From a virus, in IMG/VR virus record IMGVR_UViG_3300019487_000026, positions 25,344 through 89,343 of that record: a stretch of DNA of 64,000 nucleotides; one strand, 5' to 3'. The notes beneath the pieces are model-generated. The model was not told the DNA's origin and did not search any database. It was given only the letters and a program-made list of their open reading frames with translations. Shown piece by piece: positions 7,201 to 15,629 of this stretch (its first letter is position 1; the number at the start of each line of letters is the position of its first letter). The translations under genes were made by a program, and so were the position numbers.

Positions 7201-9846
7201 TTATGTTGCGTTAGGAATGACGGACTTAAGCGTGACATAACCCAACCAAACCCAGTTTTCAGCCGCAACACCTGTAACAGTAATTGCTAGAGCTTCATTG
7301 GTATTGTCGGCGGTAATATTTGCATCCGTGGTTGCATCAGACTCCGCCAGTACTGTTTTGGTTGGCGCGACGAGTAGTGTTGTATTATTTGCGTTGTCAC
7401 GGAAAAGCACCCCGTCCGTAAACTTGTAAACAGCGTAATCATTATTAGCAACAGTTTGGCCTTGACCAATAACCACGGCGTCAAAATGCCACACCCTACT
7501 TGCCGAGATTGTAAGTCGAGCGCTGTCAAAGGTGCGTAGTTCCGATGGAGTTGCACTAGTCGTACGTAGACGCATTTGAACAACAGCTTCGTGCGAAGCA
7601 AAATCACCACCAGCAGCGCCAGTCGTTAGCTGACGCTCCACAGCGCTTCCAAACTCGGCGATACGAGCTGTGGCAGCACCTGTGCCAGTAAAGAAGGTTC
7701 GTGGTTGTGCGTTCGTAACGGTATAACCCATTGTAATGGCTTGTGATTCATTACTAATCGCCAAGGTACCAATAGCAATCGAATCACCCGCAGTTACGCC
7801 AGTTTCAGCACTTGGGCCTAAAGCAACAGAAAATTGACCACTTGCATTTGCGGAATTACCGATGGCCAGTGGCGATTGAATCCCATCTGCTACAGCACCA
7901 GCACCTATCGCTATTGCGCTTGGTCCGTCAATAATGGTACTTACTCCGATCGCAATGGAATTGGCTTCGCCGGTACCAGTCCCATTGGCGGATTTTCCGA
8001 TTGCAATTATGTTTGTGCCCTGTGCGTTTGCACTACTACCTATAGTAATCGCTTCTATTCCATTTGAAGTAGCAGCAATACCAATTGCTATAGCTCCGAA
8101 TTGGTTTGAGCCTGAACCTGTACCAATTGTGATTCCAAAGGTTGCATTTGACTGAGAATTTGGACCAATTACAACGCTATTCGTTGCTGTGCCAAATTGT
8201 CCTGCACTTGCACCAGTACCCCACACGACAGCGTCATCGGCTTGATTGATCGCTCCCGAGCCGATTGCAACTGCATTATTGCCTGACGCATTAGGTGGTG
8301 TCGCCGCAACAGGATTAGCATCGTAGAGTGCCGGGGAAACTGAAGACCATGACGGTGCAACGCCTGGGCCACCCGATACGATTGCTTGACCAGCCGTTCC
8401 CGATGCACCCTCGACCAACCACTCACCTGTTGAAAGAATAGTAAGTCTTGGCAAACCTGTAGTGGACAACGCAATACTAGCTCCAACTTCTAGTGTATCA
8501 CCATTACCACCTGTGATTGTAACGATACCGTCAGTGCCACCACCAGAACCAGCTGTGATATTGATATCACCACCAGCCCCAGAAAGGCTTGTACCACCAT
8601 TAATGTTGACAATACCAGCAGCACCCGGTCCTGATGAATTACCACCCGCAAGAGTAGTTATTCCTGCTGTTCCAACAAACGTGGCACCGGATGTTATATT
8701 GATACTGCCCGCATTAGTTCCAACACCATTTGTACCACCCGTTATATTAACGTCGCCTGGACTACCACTACCACCCGCAGTCCCCGTTGCTATATTAACA
8801 TCACCGCTATTACCAGTACCAAAAGCACTTTGACCACTGGTTATGAAAACAGAACCCCCCTCGGCACTGTTTGGCGTACCAAAACCATCTCCTCCTGCGA
8901 GATACAGATCCCCACCAGTAAATCCAGAACCACTGGTAAGACCAGCTCGAAGGACAGCATAAGCTCCATTCATACCAAATGAATCTGCTGCCACAAGAAG
9001 AACACCCGTACCTGGAGATACTGCAAAGTTTCCAAACAACGAAAGGGCGCCATTTATTGGATCGAATGTAAAGTTTGGTGAACTATCAATACCAGCGCCC
9101 GTTCCGTATACGATTTGGTTTGCTGGTTCCGCTGGTGTTGGTGCGACGGTATTAATCCAATTCGTTCCATTGAATGACAAGAATTGGCCTGATGATGGTG
9201 CTGTGAGAACAACATCTTGAAGTTGATCCAAAGAAATACCACTCTCGCCTTCAACAAACAACACACTGAAGTGATCTACGTCTAGCGTTGCACCAACACC
9301 ACTTGTTGCACCTTTTGATACTTGTGCAATCGGAGCACCTGAGCCACCAGGAAGATTCGTTGAGATTGTATGAACGAGAATACCATTGTTATAGAACTGC
9401 CAGCTTGCACCTGTATTGACGGCACGGAGAGGTCCGGCGATGATAAAGGCTGGACCTGTTGTCTGGCCGCCTCCATTACTACAAAAAGGAACTGCAGTCG
9501 TTGTCGTGATCATCCAGCCAACGGCATCTATGTAGCTCGGTGAGCCGCTGTCAGCAATCATTATCAATCCATTATCACCTGGTCCTGCGGATGTGATTGC
9601 AGCTATCCACGAAAATTCGTCAACGCTTGTAAAATTGATTGGTGTTGGAAGTAAACCACCAGCAGAAATGCCTGTTGAATGACCACCCGTGATTCCAGTG
9701 GTAATTCGCACTGCACCAAACGAAGCATTCGCAACGTTCGTAACAGTTCCGCTTCCGACTGCATTGAAAAGTGTCCAACCTAGACCCGTTCCTGTTACGA
9801 AATCATCAAACAAACCACGAGTTGCTGTGTCAAATGGTACGGCCAC
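7201..9846 (-). CDS. large tail-fibre-like protein with YadA-type head repeats
   Basis: 881 residues, Gly/Ser/Thr/Ala rich, almost free of Cys. Residues ~270-450 hold Gly-rich repeats with an NITGG/NINGG pattern, and ~520-700 hold about ten AIG-x-x-A head repeats of the trimeric autotransporter type (for example IAIGIAATSNG, LAIGNSANASG), which form a left-handed beta-roll in trimers. The N-terminal ~210 residues may bind the virion; the C-terminal ~150 look like a receptor-end domain. GTG start after GGGAGA. It is the most likely host-recognition protein here. Confidence 0.8.
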   Translation of the reverse strand: MAVPFDTATRGLFDDFVTGTGLGWTLFNAVGSGTVTNVANASFGAVRITTGITGGHSTGISAGGLLPTPINFTSVDEFSWIAAITSAGPGDNGLIMIADSGSPSYIDAVGWMITTTTAVPFCSNGGGQTTGPAFIIAGPLRAVNTGASWQFYNNGILVHTISTNLPGGSGAPIAQVSKGATSGVGATLDVDHFSVLFVEGESGISLDQLQDVVLTAPSSGQFLSFNGTNWINTVAPTPAEPANQIVYGTGAGIDSSPNFTFDPINGALSLFGNFAVSPGTGVLLVAADSFGMNGAYAVLRAGLTSGSGFTGGDLYLAGGDGFGTPNSAEGGSVFITSGQSAFGTGNSGDVNIATGTAGGSGSPGDVNITGGTNGVGTNAGSINITSGATFVGTAGITTLAGGNSSGPGAAGIVNINGGTSLSGAGGDINITAGSGGGTDGIVTITGGNGDTLEVGASIALSTTGLPRLTILSTGEWLVEGASGTAGQAIVSGGPGVAPSWSSVSPALYDANPVAATPPNASGNNAVAIGSGAINQADDAVVWGTGASAGQFGTATNSVVIGPNSQSNATFGITIGTGSGSNQFGAIAIGIAATSNGIEAITIGSSANAQGTNIIAIGKSANGTGTGEANSIAIGVSTIIDGPSAIAIGAGAVADGIQSPLAIGNSANASGQFSVALGPSAETGVTAGDSIAIGTLAISNESQAITMGYTVTNAQPRTFFTGTGAATARIAEFGSAVERQLTTGAAGGDFASHEAVVQMRLRTTSATPSELRTFDSARLTISASRVWHFDAVVIGQGQTVANNDYAVYKFTDGVLFRDNANNTTLLVAPTKTVLAESDATTDANITADNTNEALAITVTGVAAENWVWLGYVTLKSVIPNAT

Positions 9847-9870
9847 GTGAAATCTCCCGAAATGTGTAAA

Positions 9871-9878
9871 TATTTATC
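9871..9878 (-). promoter_or_regulatory. T4-type late promoter (GATAAATA)
   Basis: Minus-strand octamer with predicted start near 9865, 20 nt before the fibre gene, consistent with late expression of a virion protein. Confidence 0.6.
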
Positions 9879-9893
9879 GTTTTCGAGGAGAAA

Positions 9894-10640
9894 CTACTGA
9901 AGTTCAGTATCAAGAAAAGCCAGCAGGGTTTTTGCTTCTCGAAAACTCATCCGTAATAGTCGATACTCACATTGCCGGGCGAATTGTGTTTTTGTTTCAT
10001 CATGAATCTTGAATCTTTCAAACCGATTGTTCTTATGAAAGAGGGGGGATTGCTTGAAGTGTTGCTCACCATCATATTCCAATAACAAATTTTTGGAAGG
10101 AATGTAGAAATCGAAAACAAGCTTTCGGTTTGTGAATGGTGATCGACAATTGTCGAATTTCTTTTGACGGATAAAGACAATATTGCGTTCGGTAAGTGCC
10201 TTGGCAATGCGTTCCTCAACAAATGATCCCTTTGACGAACAGGTAGGGCAGGCTTGACCGGTGAGATGTTTTTCGGCTCGAGCAATACGAAACAATCCGT
10301 GTGTGGGACAAAGAATTTCAATCGGCTTATGACTTGCAATATAACAAACGTTTGTGTAATCATAAACCTTTCCGTGTATCACTTCCGCTCGCTGTTGAAA
10401 TTCTTTTTTCGTCAACACCGTCCTTTCTCGATTTCGTTTTGCTTTTGCAAGACGTTCACATTGTGGACAGCCTTGTTTGTGTGATGTGTGATTGTTTGGT
10501 CTTTGAGAGAATGATCCGTGTTGTTTACAAATAATCTCAATCTTTGTAGCGGCATTTTTGTAAATAACACGCGAATAATCATAATGCTGACCGTGCACTT
10601 TTCGCGCCTTGTTTATAAAAAGAGTTGTATTGAGTCTCAT
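9894..10640 (-). CDS. free-standing homing endonuclease-like protein (DUF723 repeats plus Vsr/EDxHD-type nuclease)
   Basis: 248 residues. Two N-terminal repeats of the type KARKVHGQHYDYS ... I-x-C-x-x-HG-x-F ... GCPQC are zinc-containing DNA-binding modules. The C-terminal part (FDFYIPSKNLLLEYDGEQHF) is a Vsr-like PD-(D/E)xK nuclease core with E and D in place. Such proteins are selfish elements of large phages. It lies between the fibre gene and the endolysin. Confidence 0.8.
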   Translation of the reverse strand: MRLNTTLFINKARKVHGQHYDYSRVIYKNAATKIEIICKQHGSFSQRPNNHTSHKQGCPQCERLAKAKRNRERTVLTKKEFQQRAEVIHGKVYDYTNVCYIASHKPIEILCPTHGLFRIARAEKHLTGQACPTCSSKGSFVEERIAKALTERNIVFIRQKKFDNCRSPFTNRKLVFDFYIPSKNLLLEYDGEQHFKQSPLFHKNNRFERFKIHDETKTQFARQCEYRLLRMSFREAKTLLAFLDTELQ

Positions 10641-10669
10641 ATGTTCATATTTAGGAGGAGCTACAAACT

Positions 10670-11239
10670 ATGTCAAATTTCGATGTTGCAATAGAAGTCA
10701 TTCTCAAAAACGAGGGGGGATTCGTGAATCACCCCAATGATCCAGGTGGAGCAACCTCCTATGGTATCAGCCTACGATTTTTGGCCGAACATCCAGAGCT
10801 TGGGGATTTTGATTTAGACGGTGATGTAGATATTGAAGATATTGCGAATATGACACGTGAACAAGCGATCGAAATTTACCGTATCTGTTGGTGGGACCAA
10901 TATGGCTACGGGCGCATCATTGACCAAACAATTGCTACAAAGGTCTTTGATCATTCTGTGAACATGGGTGCAAAACGAGCTCACATTCTTCTCCAGACAG
11001 CGTTAAACAAAGCATTTGGTTTGAACCTATCAGTTGATGGTGTTTTGGGCAATGCGTCTTGTAATGCGATCAATCATTGCCTAGATGGCGACCAAGAACA
11101 GATACTGTTGTCAGCATATTGCGAAGAGATTTGGGGCTTTTATTCACGCCTTATCGCTGGTAATCCGAAGTTTAAAGTGTTCGAAAGAGGTTGGAAGCGA
11201 CGAGCGTTTGAACTCTGCGGAGCAAATGAATTAGGTTGA
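10670..11239 (+). CDS. endolysin, GH108 (N-acetylmuramidase) family
   Basis: 189 residues. NEGGFVNHPNDPGGATSYG (14-32) is the GH108 signature, with Glu15 the expected catalytic acid. A DLDGDVDIEDI insert (~46-56) looks like an EF-hand/dockerin-type Ca loop. C-terminal region resembles the usual peptidoglycan-binding helix bundle. Strong AGGAGG site. The next small membrane protein may be its holin partner. Confidence 0.85.
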   Translation: MSNFDVAIEVILKNEGGFVNHPNDPGGATSYGISLRFLAEHPELGDFDLDGDVDIEDIANMTREQAIEIYRICWWDQYGYGRIIDQTIATKVFDHSVNMGAKRAHILLQTALNKAFGLNLSVDGVLGNASCNAINHCLDGDQEQILLSAYCEEIWGFYSRLIAGNPKFKVFERGWKRRAFELCGANELG

Positions 11240-11265
11240 CCTTTGACCCCTTTTAGGAGATGGTA

Positions 11266-11373
11266 ATGGAACTTGTACGCTATGTTGTGGCTTTTGCACT
11301 TGAAAACCCATATACTTTTGGAGCAATACTATTTGTTATTGGTGGTTTGATTGCCGCCTTTACTGCCAAATGA
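11266..11373 (+). CDS. 35-residue membrane protein, possible holin-like
   Basis: One hydrophobic helix (TFGAILFVIGGLIAAFTAK at the C-terminus) after a short amphipathic start. TAGGAG site 6 nt upstream. Its place 26 bp after the endolysin suggests a lysis role, unproven. Confidence 0.6.
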   Translation: MELVRYVVAFALENPYTFGAILFVIGGLIAAFTAK

Positions 11374-11379
11374 GTTAAC

Positions 11380-12180
11380 ATGAAACTCCGGATTTTTTCC
11401 GATTTGCACATTGAATTTACCGATTATCATTTCGAGAAGCTCGATGATGATAAAGAGACTATTTGTATCCTTGCTGGCGATATTGGTGTTCCGTTGAATC
11501 GACCGGGCGAGCCGAGTCCATTAATGGCGTTCCTTGGTCGTGCTAGTGAACAATTCAAACGTGTTCTGTATGTTGTTGGCAACCATGAATACTATCATGG
11601 CTGGTTTCCAGCAACTCGACGACATATTGCTGAGGACATTGAAGATGCTAAATTTGGCAACGTGATCCTTCTCGAGGATGCAATGCATGTTGAAGACAAC
11701 GTTGCATTCATTGGTGCTACACTATGGACATACTTGAATCCAATTGGTGCTCATCACGCAATGGCTTACATGAATGACTTTCGCATCATCAAGAAACAGG
11801 ACGGAGCTCTTGTTCGTCGTTTCCGTCCGGAAGATGCGAATATTGTCCATGAAACTTCGAAGCATTTTATCAAGACTGCGGCTCAGTTGGCACACGAGAA
11901 TGGTCAGAAGGTTGTTGTGATCACTCATCATGGCCCTTCGTACCAGTCTGTTCATGCTCGCTATAAAGACAGCATGATGAATGATGCATTCGTTTCGAAT
12001 CTGGAACCACTGATTGAAACAATTCATCCTGTTTTGTGGATTCATGGTCATGTGCACGATCCATTCGATTACATGGTCGATGAGACTCGTGTAATTGCGA
12101 ATCCTCGTGGCTACCCACAAGAGCAGATTCGTTCGAGAGCTGAAAAACGCCACGACCCTCTTTTGGCCGTAGAAGTCTAG
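11380..12180 (+). CDS. calcineurin-like metallophosphoesterase
   Basis: 266 residues. The motifs FSDLHIEF (6-13), GDIG (33-36), GNHEYY (66-71), THHGPS (186-191) and GHVHDP (222-227) give a complete dinuclear metal site. Substrate unknown; related phage and bacterial proteins act on nucleotides or nucleic acids. Starts 6 bp after the small membrane gene. Confidence 0.85.
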   Translation: MKLRIFSDLHIEFTDYHFEKLDDDKETICILAGDIGVPLNRPGEPSPLMAFLGRASEQFKRVLYVVGNHEYYHGWFPATRRHIAEDIEDAKFGNVILLEDAMHVEDNVAFIGATLWTYLNPIGAHHAMAYMNDFRIIKKQDGALVRRFRPEDANIVHETSKHFIKTAAQLAHENGQKVVVITHHGPSYQSVHARYKDSMMNDAFVSNLEPLIETIHPVLWIHGHVHDPFDYMVDETRVIANPRGYPQEQIRSRAEKRHDPLLAVEV

Positions 12181-12200
12181 GCCGAGTTTATCTACACAAG

Positions 12201-12208
12201 CATAAATA
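12201..12208 (+). promoter_or_regulatory. T4-type late promoter (CATAAATA)
   Basis: Predicted start near 12214, before the gene at 12230. Confidence 0.55.
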
Positions 12209-12229
12209 GCTGAAATATGGAGAGAACCC

Positions 12230-12535
12230 ATGAGTAAGCTACTTGAAGAAATGCGTAAATTTGCTGGTATTCCTGTTGCGGCGCCGCCAGAAGGATTAAA
12301 GCGTCTTCCACCAATTAAACTCACGGAAGAAGATGTTTCAGCCGAACACATTGCGAAGGAGCGTGAAGTGTTTAACGCTTGCATCAAGTCTTGCGAAGAA
12401 ATCCTCAAGATGTGTGAGGCCCGCCTGAAAGAAAAAGGCCTAAGCGATGAACACCGCAAACAATACACAGAGATGTGTGCTTGCACAAAAGAACACGTCG
12501 CAGGGCTGAAAAAGCACCTCGCAAGTTATAAGTAG
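12230..12535 (+). CDS. Cys-containing helical protein, unknown function
   Basis: 101 residues. Starts MSKLLEEMRKFAGI, reminiscent of T4 capsid-targeting N-termini, then charged helices with CIKSC, MCEA and MCACT (five Cys), perhaps a metal or disulfide site. Late promoter just upstream. Confidence 0.65.
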   Translation: MSKLLEEMRKFAGIPVAAPPEGLKRLPPIKLTEEDVSAEHIAKEREVFNACIKSCEEILKMCEARLKEKGLSDEHRKQYTEMCACTKEHVAGLKKHLASYK

Positions 12536-12543
12536 GTCATCCT

Positions 12544-12654
12544 ATGAAGCTGGAAACGCTTCACAATCAAACACGAGATGCGCTGGACTTCCGCTATCAC
12601 CATCTTTATGGACAACTAATGTCTTGTACAAACAAATGCGAGCGGATTATGTGA
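12544..12654 (+). CDS. 36-residue peptide, unknown
   Basis: Begins MKLETLHNQTRDAL 8 bp after the previous stop and overlaps the next frame. It could be a small gene or the start of a frameshifted longer one. No clear ribosome site. Confidence 0.4.
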   Translation: MKLETLHNQTRDALDFRYHHLYGQLMSCTNKCERIM

Positions 12655-12965
12655 AAGAATATGACGAGTGGCCTGAGATGTTTACTTCAGACACGTTCGG
12701 TCGCGTGCGTTATCCTATCATTGTTGAAAGAAAATTTGGTCAAGCAACCAAACGTGTTGGTGAGTGGGAAGACAAAGAGAAAGAGAAAGAGAAACTGAAT
12801 CTCGGTATTTCATCAGAAGGATTTCATATTTGGTTGGATTGGCCCGGGCATGAAAAATTTCAGCCATTAGTTGTGCAATTAACAAAAATCGTCCAAGCCA
12901 CGGTTGAGCATGGAATTGTAGCCGATAATCCTTCTTCGTGGTGGGAGAAGTTACTAAACTGGTAA
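12636..12965 (+). CDS. protein of unknown function
   Basis: About 109 residues from ATG 12636 (a TTG at 12624 is also possible). It contains a run of Lys/Glu (EDKEKEKEK) and many Trp. It overlaps the small preceding frame, so the true N-terminus may lie there after a frameshift. Confidence 0.55.
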   Translation: MRADYVKEYDEWPEMFTSDTFGRVRYPIIVERKFGQATKRVGEWEDKEKEKEKLNLGISSEGFHIWLDWPGHEKFQPLVVQLTKIVQATVEHGIVADNPSSWWEKLLNW

Positions 12966-12967
12966 CC

Positions 12968-12975
12968 AATAAATA
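12968..12975 (+). promoter_or_regulatory. T4-type late promoter (AATAAATA)
   Basis: Drives a structured ~85 nt leader before nadM-nudix (predicted start near 12981). Confidence 0.55.
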
Positions 12976-12990
12976 CATATGTTGACCTTT

Positions 12991-13066
12991 TACGATTGCT
13001 TATCGTAGAATGGCCATAGGTGGAGGGATAGACCCTCAACCACTAATTTTGGAAGGATTTTCCAAA
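12991..13066 (+). promoter_or_regulatory. structured leader of nadM-nudix with sequestered ribosome site
   Basis: Three stems are visible: TACGAT/ATCGTA (12991-13007); GAGGG-ATAGA-CCCTC extended by GGT/ACC (13019-13041); and TTTGGAA-GGATT-TTCCAAA (13048-13066), which encloses the GGAAGGA ribosome site and the A of the start codon. The layout suggests translational control. The ATAGA loop recurs in the nadV leader (55271-55291). Confidence 0.5.
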
Positions 13067-14043
13067 TGCCTACGTATCAATACGACTACATTGTTTTCAT
13101 TGGCCGATTTCAGCCATTCCATAACGGACACAAATATGCCCTTGATCGAGCTCTAACACTTGCTGAGCGAGTGATTGTGTTTGTTGGTAGTGCCTTTCAG
13201 CCTCGTACAATCAAGAATCCGTTCACGGCTGAAGAGCGTATCGAAATGCTTCATTCCGTATATCCGGACAACAAACAACTTATTTCTCTACCTATTCGCG
13301 ATCAACTGTACAACGATCAGCGCTGGATTGCGGAGATTCAGGAGAAGACGCGTACCGTGATCGCCGCTGCTGGTTGGCGCCCGGGCCCAACGAAAATTGG
13401 AATCACGGGGTTCAGCAAAGACGAAAGTTCATATTATCTCGATCTGTTCCCCCAGTGGGAATCTGTTCCGCATGAACCAATCGATATGATCAATGCGACC
13501 GACATTCGGCGATTGCTGTTTGAAGGAATCAGCGCCTCGTTCGTTAAGAGTACGATGCCTGAAGTTGTTTTCGACTATGTGTCGAAATTCAAGAATTCAG
13601 ACGACTTCAAACAACTGCGTCGTGAGTACGACTTTATCAAGCAGTATAAGGCTGCTTGGAGTGTTGCTCCATATGCGCCAACCTTTCTTACCGTCGATGC
13701 AGGTGTTATTCAGTCGGGACACATTCTGCTCGTTCAACGCAAAGCGTCTCCAGGGGAGGGATTGTGGGCTCTGCCGGGTGGTTTTGTTAATCAGAACGAA
13801 ACGATTGTTGATGCGATGGTTCGTGAGCTTCGCGAAGAGACTAAACTTAAGGTTCCTGCTCCCGTGTTGAAGGGTTCGATCAAAGCAATGAAAGTATTCG
13901 ATCATCCTGATCGTTCTTTGCGTGGACGAACTATTACTCATGCACACCTGATCGAGCTGCCGGCAGGTCCGCTACCTGCTGTCAAAGGTGGTGATGACGC
14001 AAAGAAAGCAAAATGGTTTCCGATCAGTGAAATCCGGAGTTAA
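13066..14043 (+). CDS. nadM: bifunctional NMN adenylyltransferase / Nudix hydrolase
   Basis: 325 residues. The N-terminal nucleotidyltransferase domain has GRFQPFHNGH (13-22) and a later TDIRR; the C-terminal domain has the Nudix box GG-x5-E-x7-RELREET (about 240-260). Fusions of this order occur in bacteria and many large phages. The first domain makes NAD from NMN and ATP, the second likely cleaves ADP-ribose or oxidised nucleotides. With NadV (55316) it completes the two-step salvage of nicotinamide to NAD. Confidence 0.9.
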   Translation: MPTYQYDYIVFIGRFQPFHNGHKYALDRALTLAERVIVFVGSAFQPRTIKNPFTAEERIEMLHSVYPDNKQLISLPIRDQLYNDQRWIAEIQEKTRTVIAAAGWRPGPTKIGITGFSKDESSYYLDLFPQWESVPHEPIDMINATDIRRLLFEGISASFVKSTMPEVVFDYVSKFKNSDDFKQLRREYDFIKQYKAAWSVAPYAPTFLTVDAGVIQSGHILLVQRKASPGEGLWALPGGFVNQNETIVDAMVRELREETKLKVPAPVLKGSIKAMKVFDHPDRSLRGRTITHAHLIELPAGPLPAVKGGDDAKKAKWFPISEIRS

Positions 14044-14062
14044 AATCTTTTCGAGGATCACT

Positions 14063-14476
14063 ATGACATTATTCAGTACTTTTTGGGCCAAGTGTAAGCC
14101 AACCCTTTGGTGGGAGTGGTTGCCCGGACGACAAACGAACGGGGCGTATTACAAAATGCGTTTGTGGCAGTCCAAGTGGCCCTTCATGCATGACGTATGG
14201 TTGATTCATTATCCGGAAGGCTCATACATTCCTCCTCATATTGATGAGGTTGATAGATATCGACACTATCGGTTGAATATTGTTCTCCGCGAGGCTGTTG
14301 AAGGTGGAGATTTTGAGCCCTCTGGCCTGATGCAACCTTTTATTAACACCCGTCGGGTGAAATTCTTTCGGCCTGATCGAATCGTGCATGGCGTAAAGAA
14401 GATCGTTAAAGGTACTCGATTAGTGTTGAGTATTGGATGGGCGTTGAAAAAGAAACGACCGGGGCCACCATGGTGA
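14063..14476 (+). CDS. 2-oxoglutarate/Fe(II) oxygenase-like protein
   Basis: 137 residues. HIDEVD (around 53-58) gives the HxD metal pair, HG near residue 109 the distal His, and KGTRLVLSIGW the 2OG-binding Arg. This is the core of prolyl-hydroxylase-like dioxygenases, at the small end of the family size. Start chosen at the ATG after GAGGATC. Substrate unknown. Confidence 0.75.
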   Translation: MTLFSTFWAKCKPTLWWEWLPGRQTNGAYYKMRLWQSKWPFMHDVWLIHYPEGSYIPPHIDEVDRYRHYRLNIVLREAVEGGDFEPSGLMQPFINTRRVKFFRPDRIVHGVKKIVKGTRLVLSIGWALKKKRPGPPW

Positions 14477-14832
14477 AAAACCTCAGTGCAACTCCAGACG
14501 GATGTAGTGATTACGCCTGGCAGAGGTACAATTATTTTTGTGACCGATTGGTGGATTTGCATAACACTTGTGTGTTTGCTTTTGAAAAGAAGTATGGATT
14601 TAGGCTCGCAGACCTTGAAAGAGGCAACGAATTTCCTTTGCGGATGACAGATTTCGCTGTTATTGAAGTTATTGCTGTGCTAGACTCCTCGACGAACTTG
14701 AGTAGAGATTGCCCCATGCGTGTGTGGACGGAGTGGACATTTGCTGAGGACCTGCTTAGAATGATCGATGAAGTGAATAACTCATCAAGGGGTCTCTATA
14801 ATGAAAGAAAACAAAAGACTAAAGGGAGCTAA
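14470..14832 (+). CDS. protein of unknown function
   Basis: About 120 residues from ATG 14470, overlapping the oxygenase stop by 7 bp. Helical, acidic, with no motif recognised. Confidence 0.6.
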   Translation: MVKNLSATPDGCSDYAWQRYNYFCDRLVDLHNTCVFAFEKKYGFRLADLERGNEFPLRMTDFAVIEVIAVLDSSTNLSRDCPMRVWTEWTFAEDLLRMIDEVNNSSRGLYNERKQKTKGS

Positions 14833-15012
14833 TCTTTTGACACTGGCCGCAACGAAACACTTGAGCAGGCGATAAAACTTGACTTGATGCTCTTGCAATT
14901 GTTCGATCGACACAATATTCCGTACAGAACATTTCGCGTCAACGAAGAAATCGAGAAGCAAGTGTTTGACTACATCTGGGAAAGGTTTGAACGCGTTTCA
15001 GCCGTAAGTTGA
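14801..15012 (+). pseudogene. possible frameshifted gene remnant
   Basis: An ATG at 14801 opens a 24-codon frame. Near 14836 another frame continues to a TGA at 15012 with a protein-like sequence (LEQAIKLDLMLLQLF, then RTFRVNEE), but lacks its own good start. The pieces look like one gene broken by a -1 shift, or a small 40-residue gene starting at the inner ATG. Confidence 0.35.
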
Positions 15013-15051
15013 CTTTTGCGGTTCGACCATATATAGTTAACCCTTACAATT

Positions 15052-15126
15052 GCGGGTTAGAGCAGAAGTAGCTCGCCTGGCTCATAACCAGGAGGCCGTG
15101 GCGTGCAATTCCCACACCCGCTACCA
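15052..15126 (+). tRNA. trnM: tRNA-Met(CAT), elongator or Ile2 type
   Basis: Acceptor GCGGGT/ACCCGC with a 7-66 mismatch, anticodon arm CCTGG-CTCATAA-CCAGG, CCA encoded. The T-loop is unusual (GTGG ... CCAC around CGTGCAATTC), lacking TTCGA. C34 could be lysidine-modified for Ile. It is followed at once by a structured non-coding stretch. Confidence 0.7.
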
Positions 15127-15395
15127 ATCAGTTGCGCAGGTTAGTGATACTTCATCACTCGTGCGAACTAGAGAGGCAACTCTTTAGCGTGTGCCGAACA
15201 CGTGAGTTAGTAGTCGCAAGGCGAAAGCAGAAGGTCAGTGGTAGTGCTGTTCACTATCCCCTTCAGGAGGGAGAGAATGATTATGCTCTGGAAATCAGGG
15301 CCGTGGCTGACACGTTATAAGCGGCTTGGGGTACAGAAATAATTCTGGATCACAAAGCGACGGCACTAGCCGACCTATACTCTGATTGAATTTTT
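15127..15395 (+). ncRNA. structured non-coding region between tRNA-Met and bS21
   Basis: No credible gene in ~270 nt. It is a chain of small hairpins: AGTGAT/ATCACT, AGAGAG-GCAA-CTCTTT, CGTGT/ACACG, TCCC/GGGA, GCTCTG/CAGGGC, CGTG/CACG, CAGAA/TTCTG, CGGC/GCCG, and then a T7 run at 15389. It begins with GTTGCGCAGG, a motif also found right after two other tRNAs. It may be a leader controlling the bS21 gene or a stand-alone RNA. Confidence 0.45.
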
Positions 15396-15404
15396 TTGAG
15401 AAAT

Positions 15405-15629
15405 ATGCCAACAGTCCATCTAAATCCAGAACGACAATCTCTCAAAGATGTCGAAATTGCTCTCCGCAAGCTGAAGAAGCTTGTCGAAAAATGTGGGACA
15501 TTGAAAAAGCTTCATGAGAAGGAATTTCATGAGCGTGCCGGTGTCAAACGCAATCGTAAACGTGCTGCTGCCATTATGCGGTGGCGTCGAGAAACCCAAA
15601 AGCACCAACTCCCGCCAAAACTTTACTGA
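15405..15629 (+). CDS. rpsU: ribosomal protein bS21 homologue
   Basis: 74 residues. ALRKLKKLVEKCGTLKKL (about 19-36), followed by a basic KRNRKRAAA helix, matches bS21, the small-subunit protein near the mRNA 3'-end/anti-SD region. Phage bS21 copies are known from pelagiphages and huge phages and may bias host ribosomes toward phage messages. A late T-rich region and long structured leader precede it. It overlaps the next gene as TGATG. Confidence 0.85.
   Translation: MPTVHLNPERQSLKDVEIALRKLKKLVEKCGTLKKLHEKEFHERAGVKRNRKRAAAIMRWRRETQKHQLPPKLY

Noticed and set aside
8462-8833. Pro/Val-rich reading frame opposite the fibre gene
   Set aside because: It is the antisense shadow of the Gly/Ala repeat region and has no ribosome site.
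15127-15395. tmRNA or SRP RNA in the hairpin-chain region
   Set aside because: No tRNA-like ends, tag frame or SRP tetraloop motif could be found.
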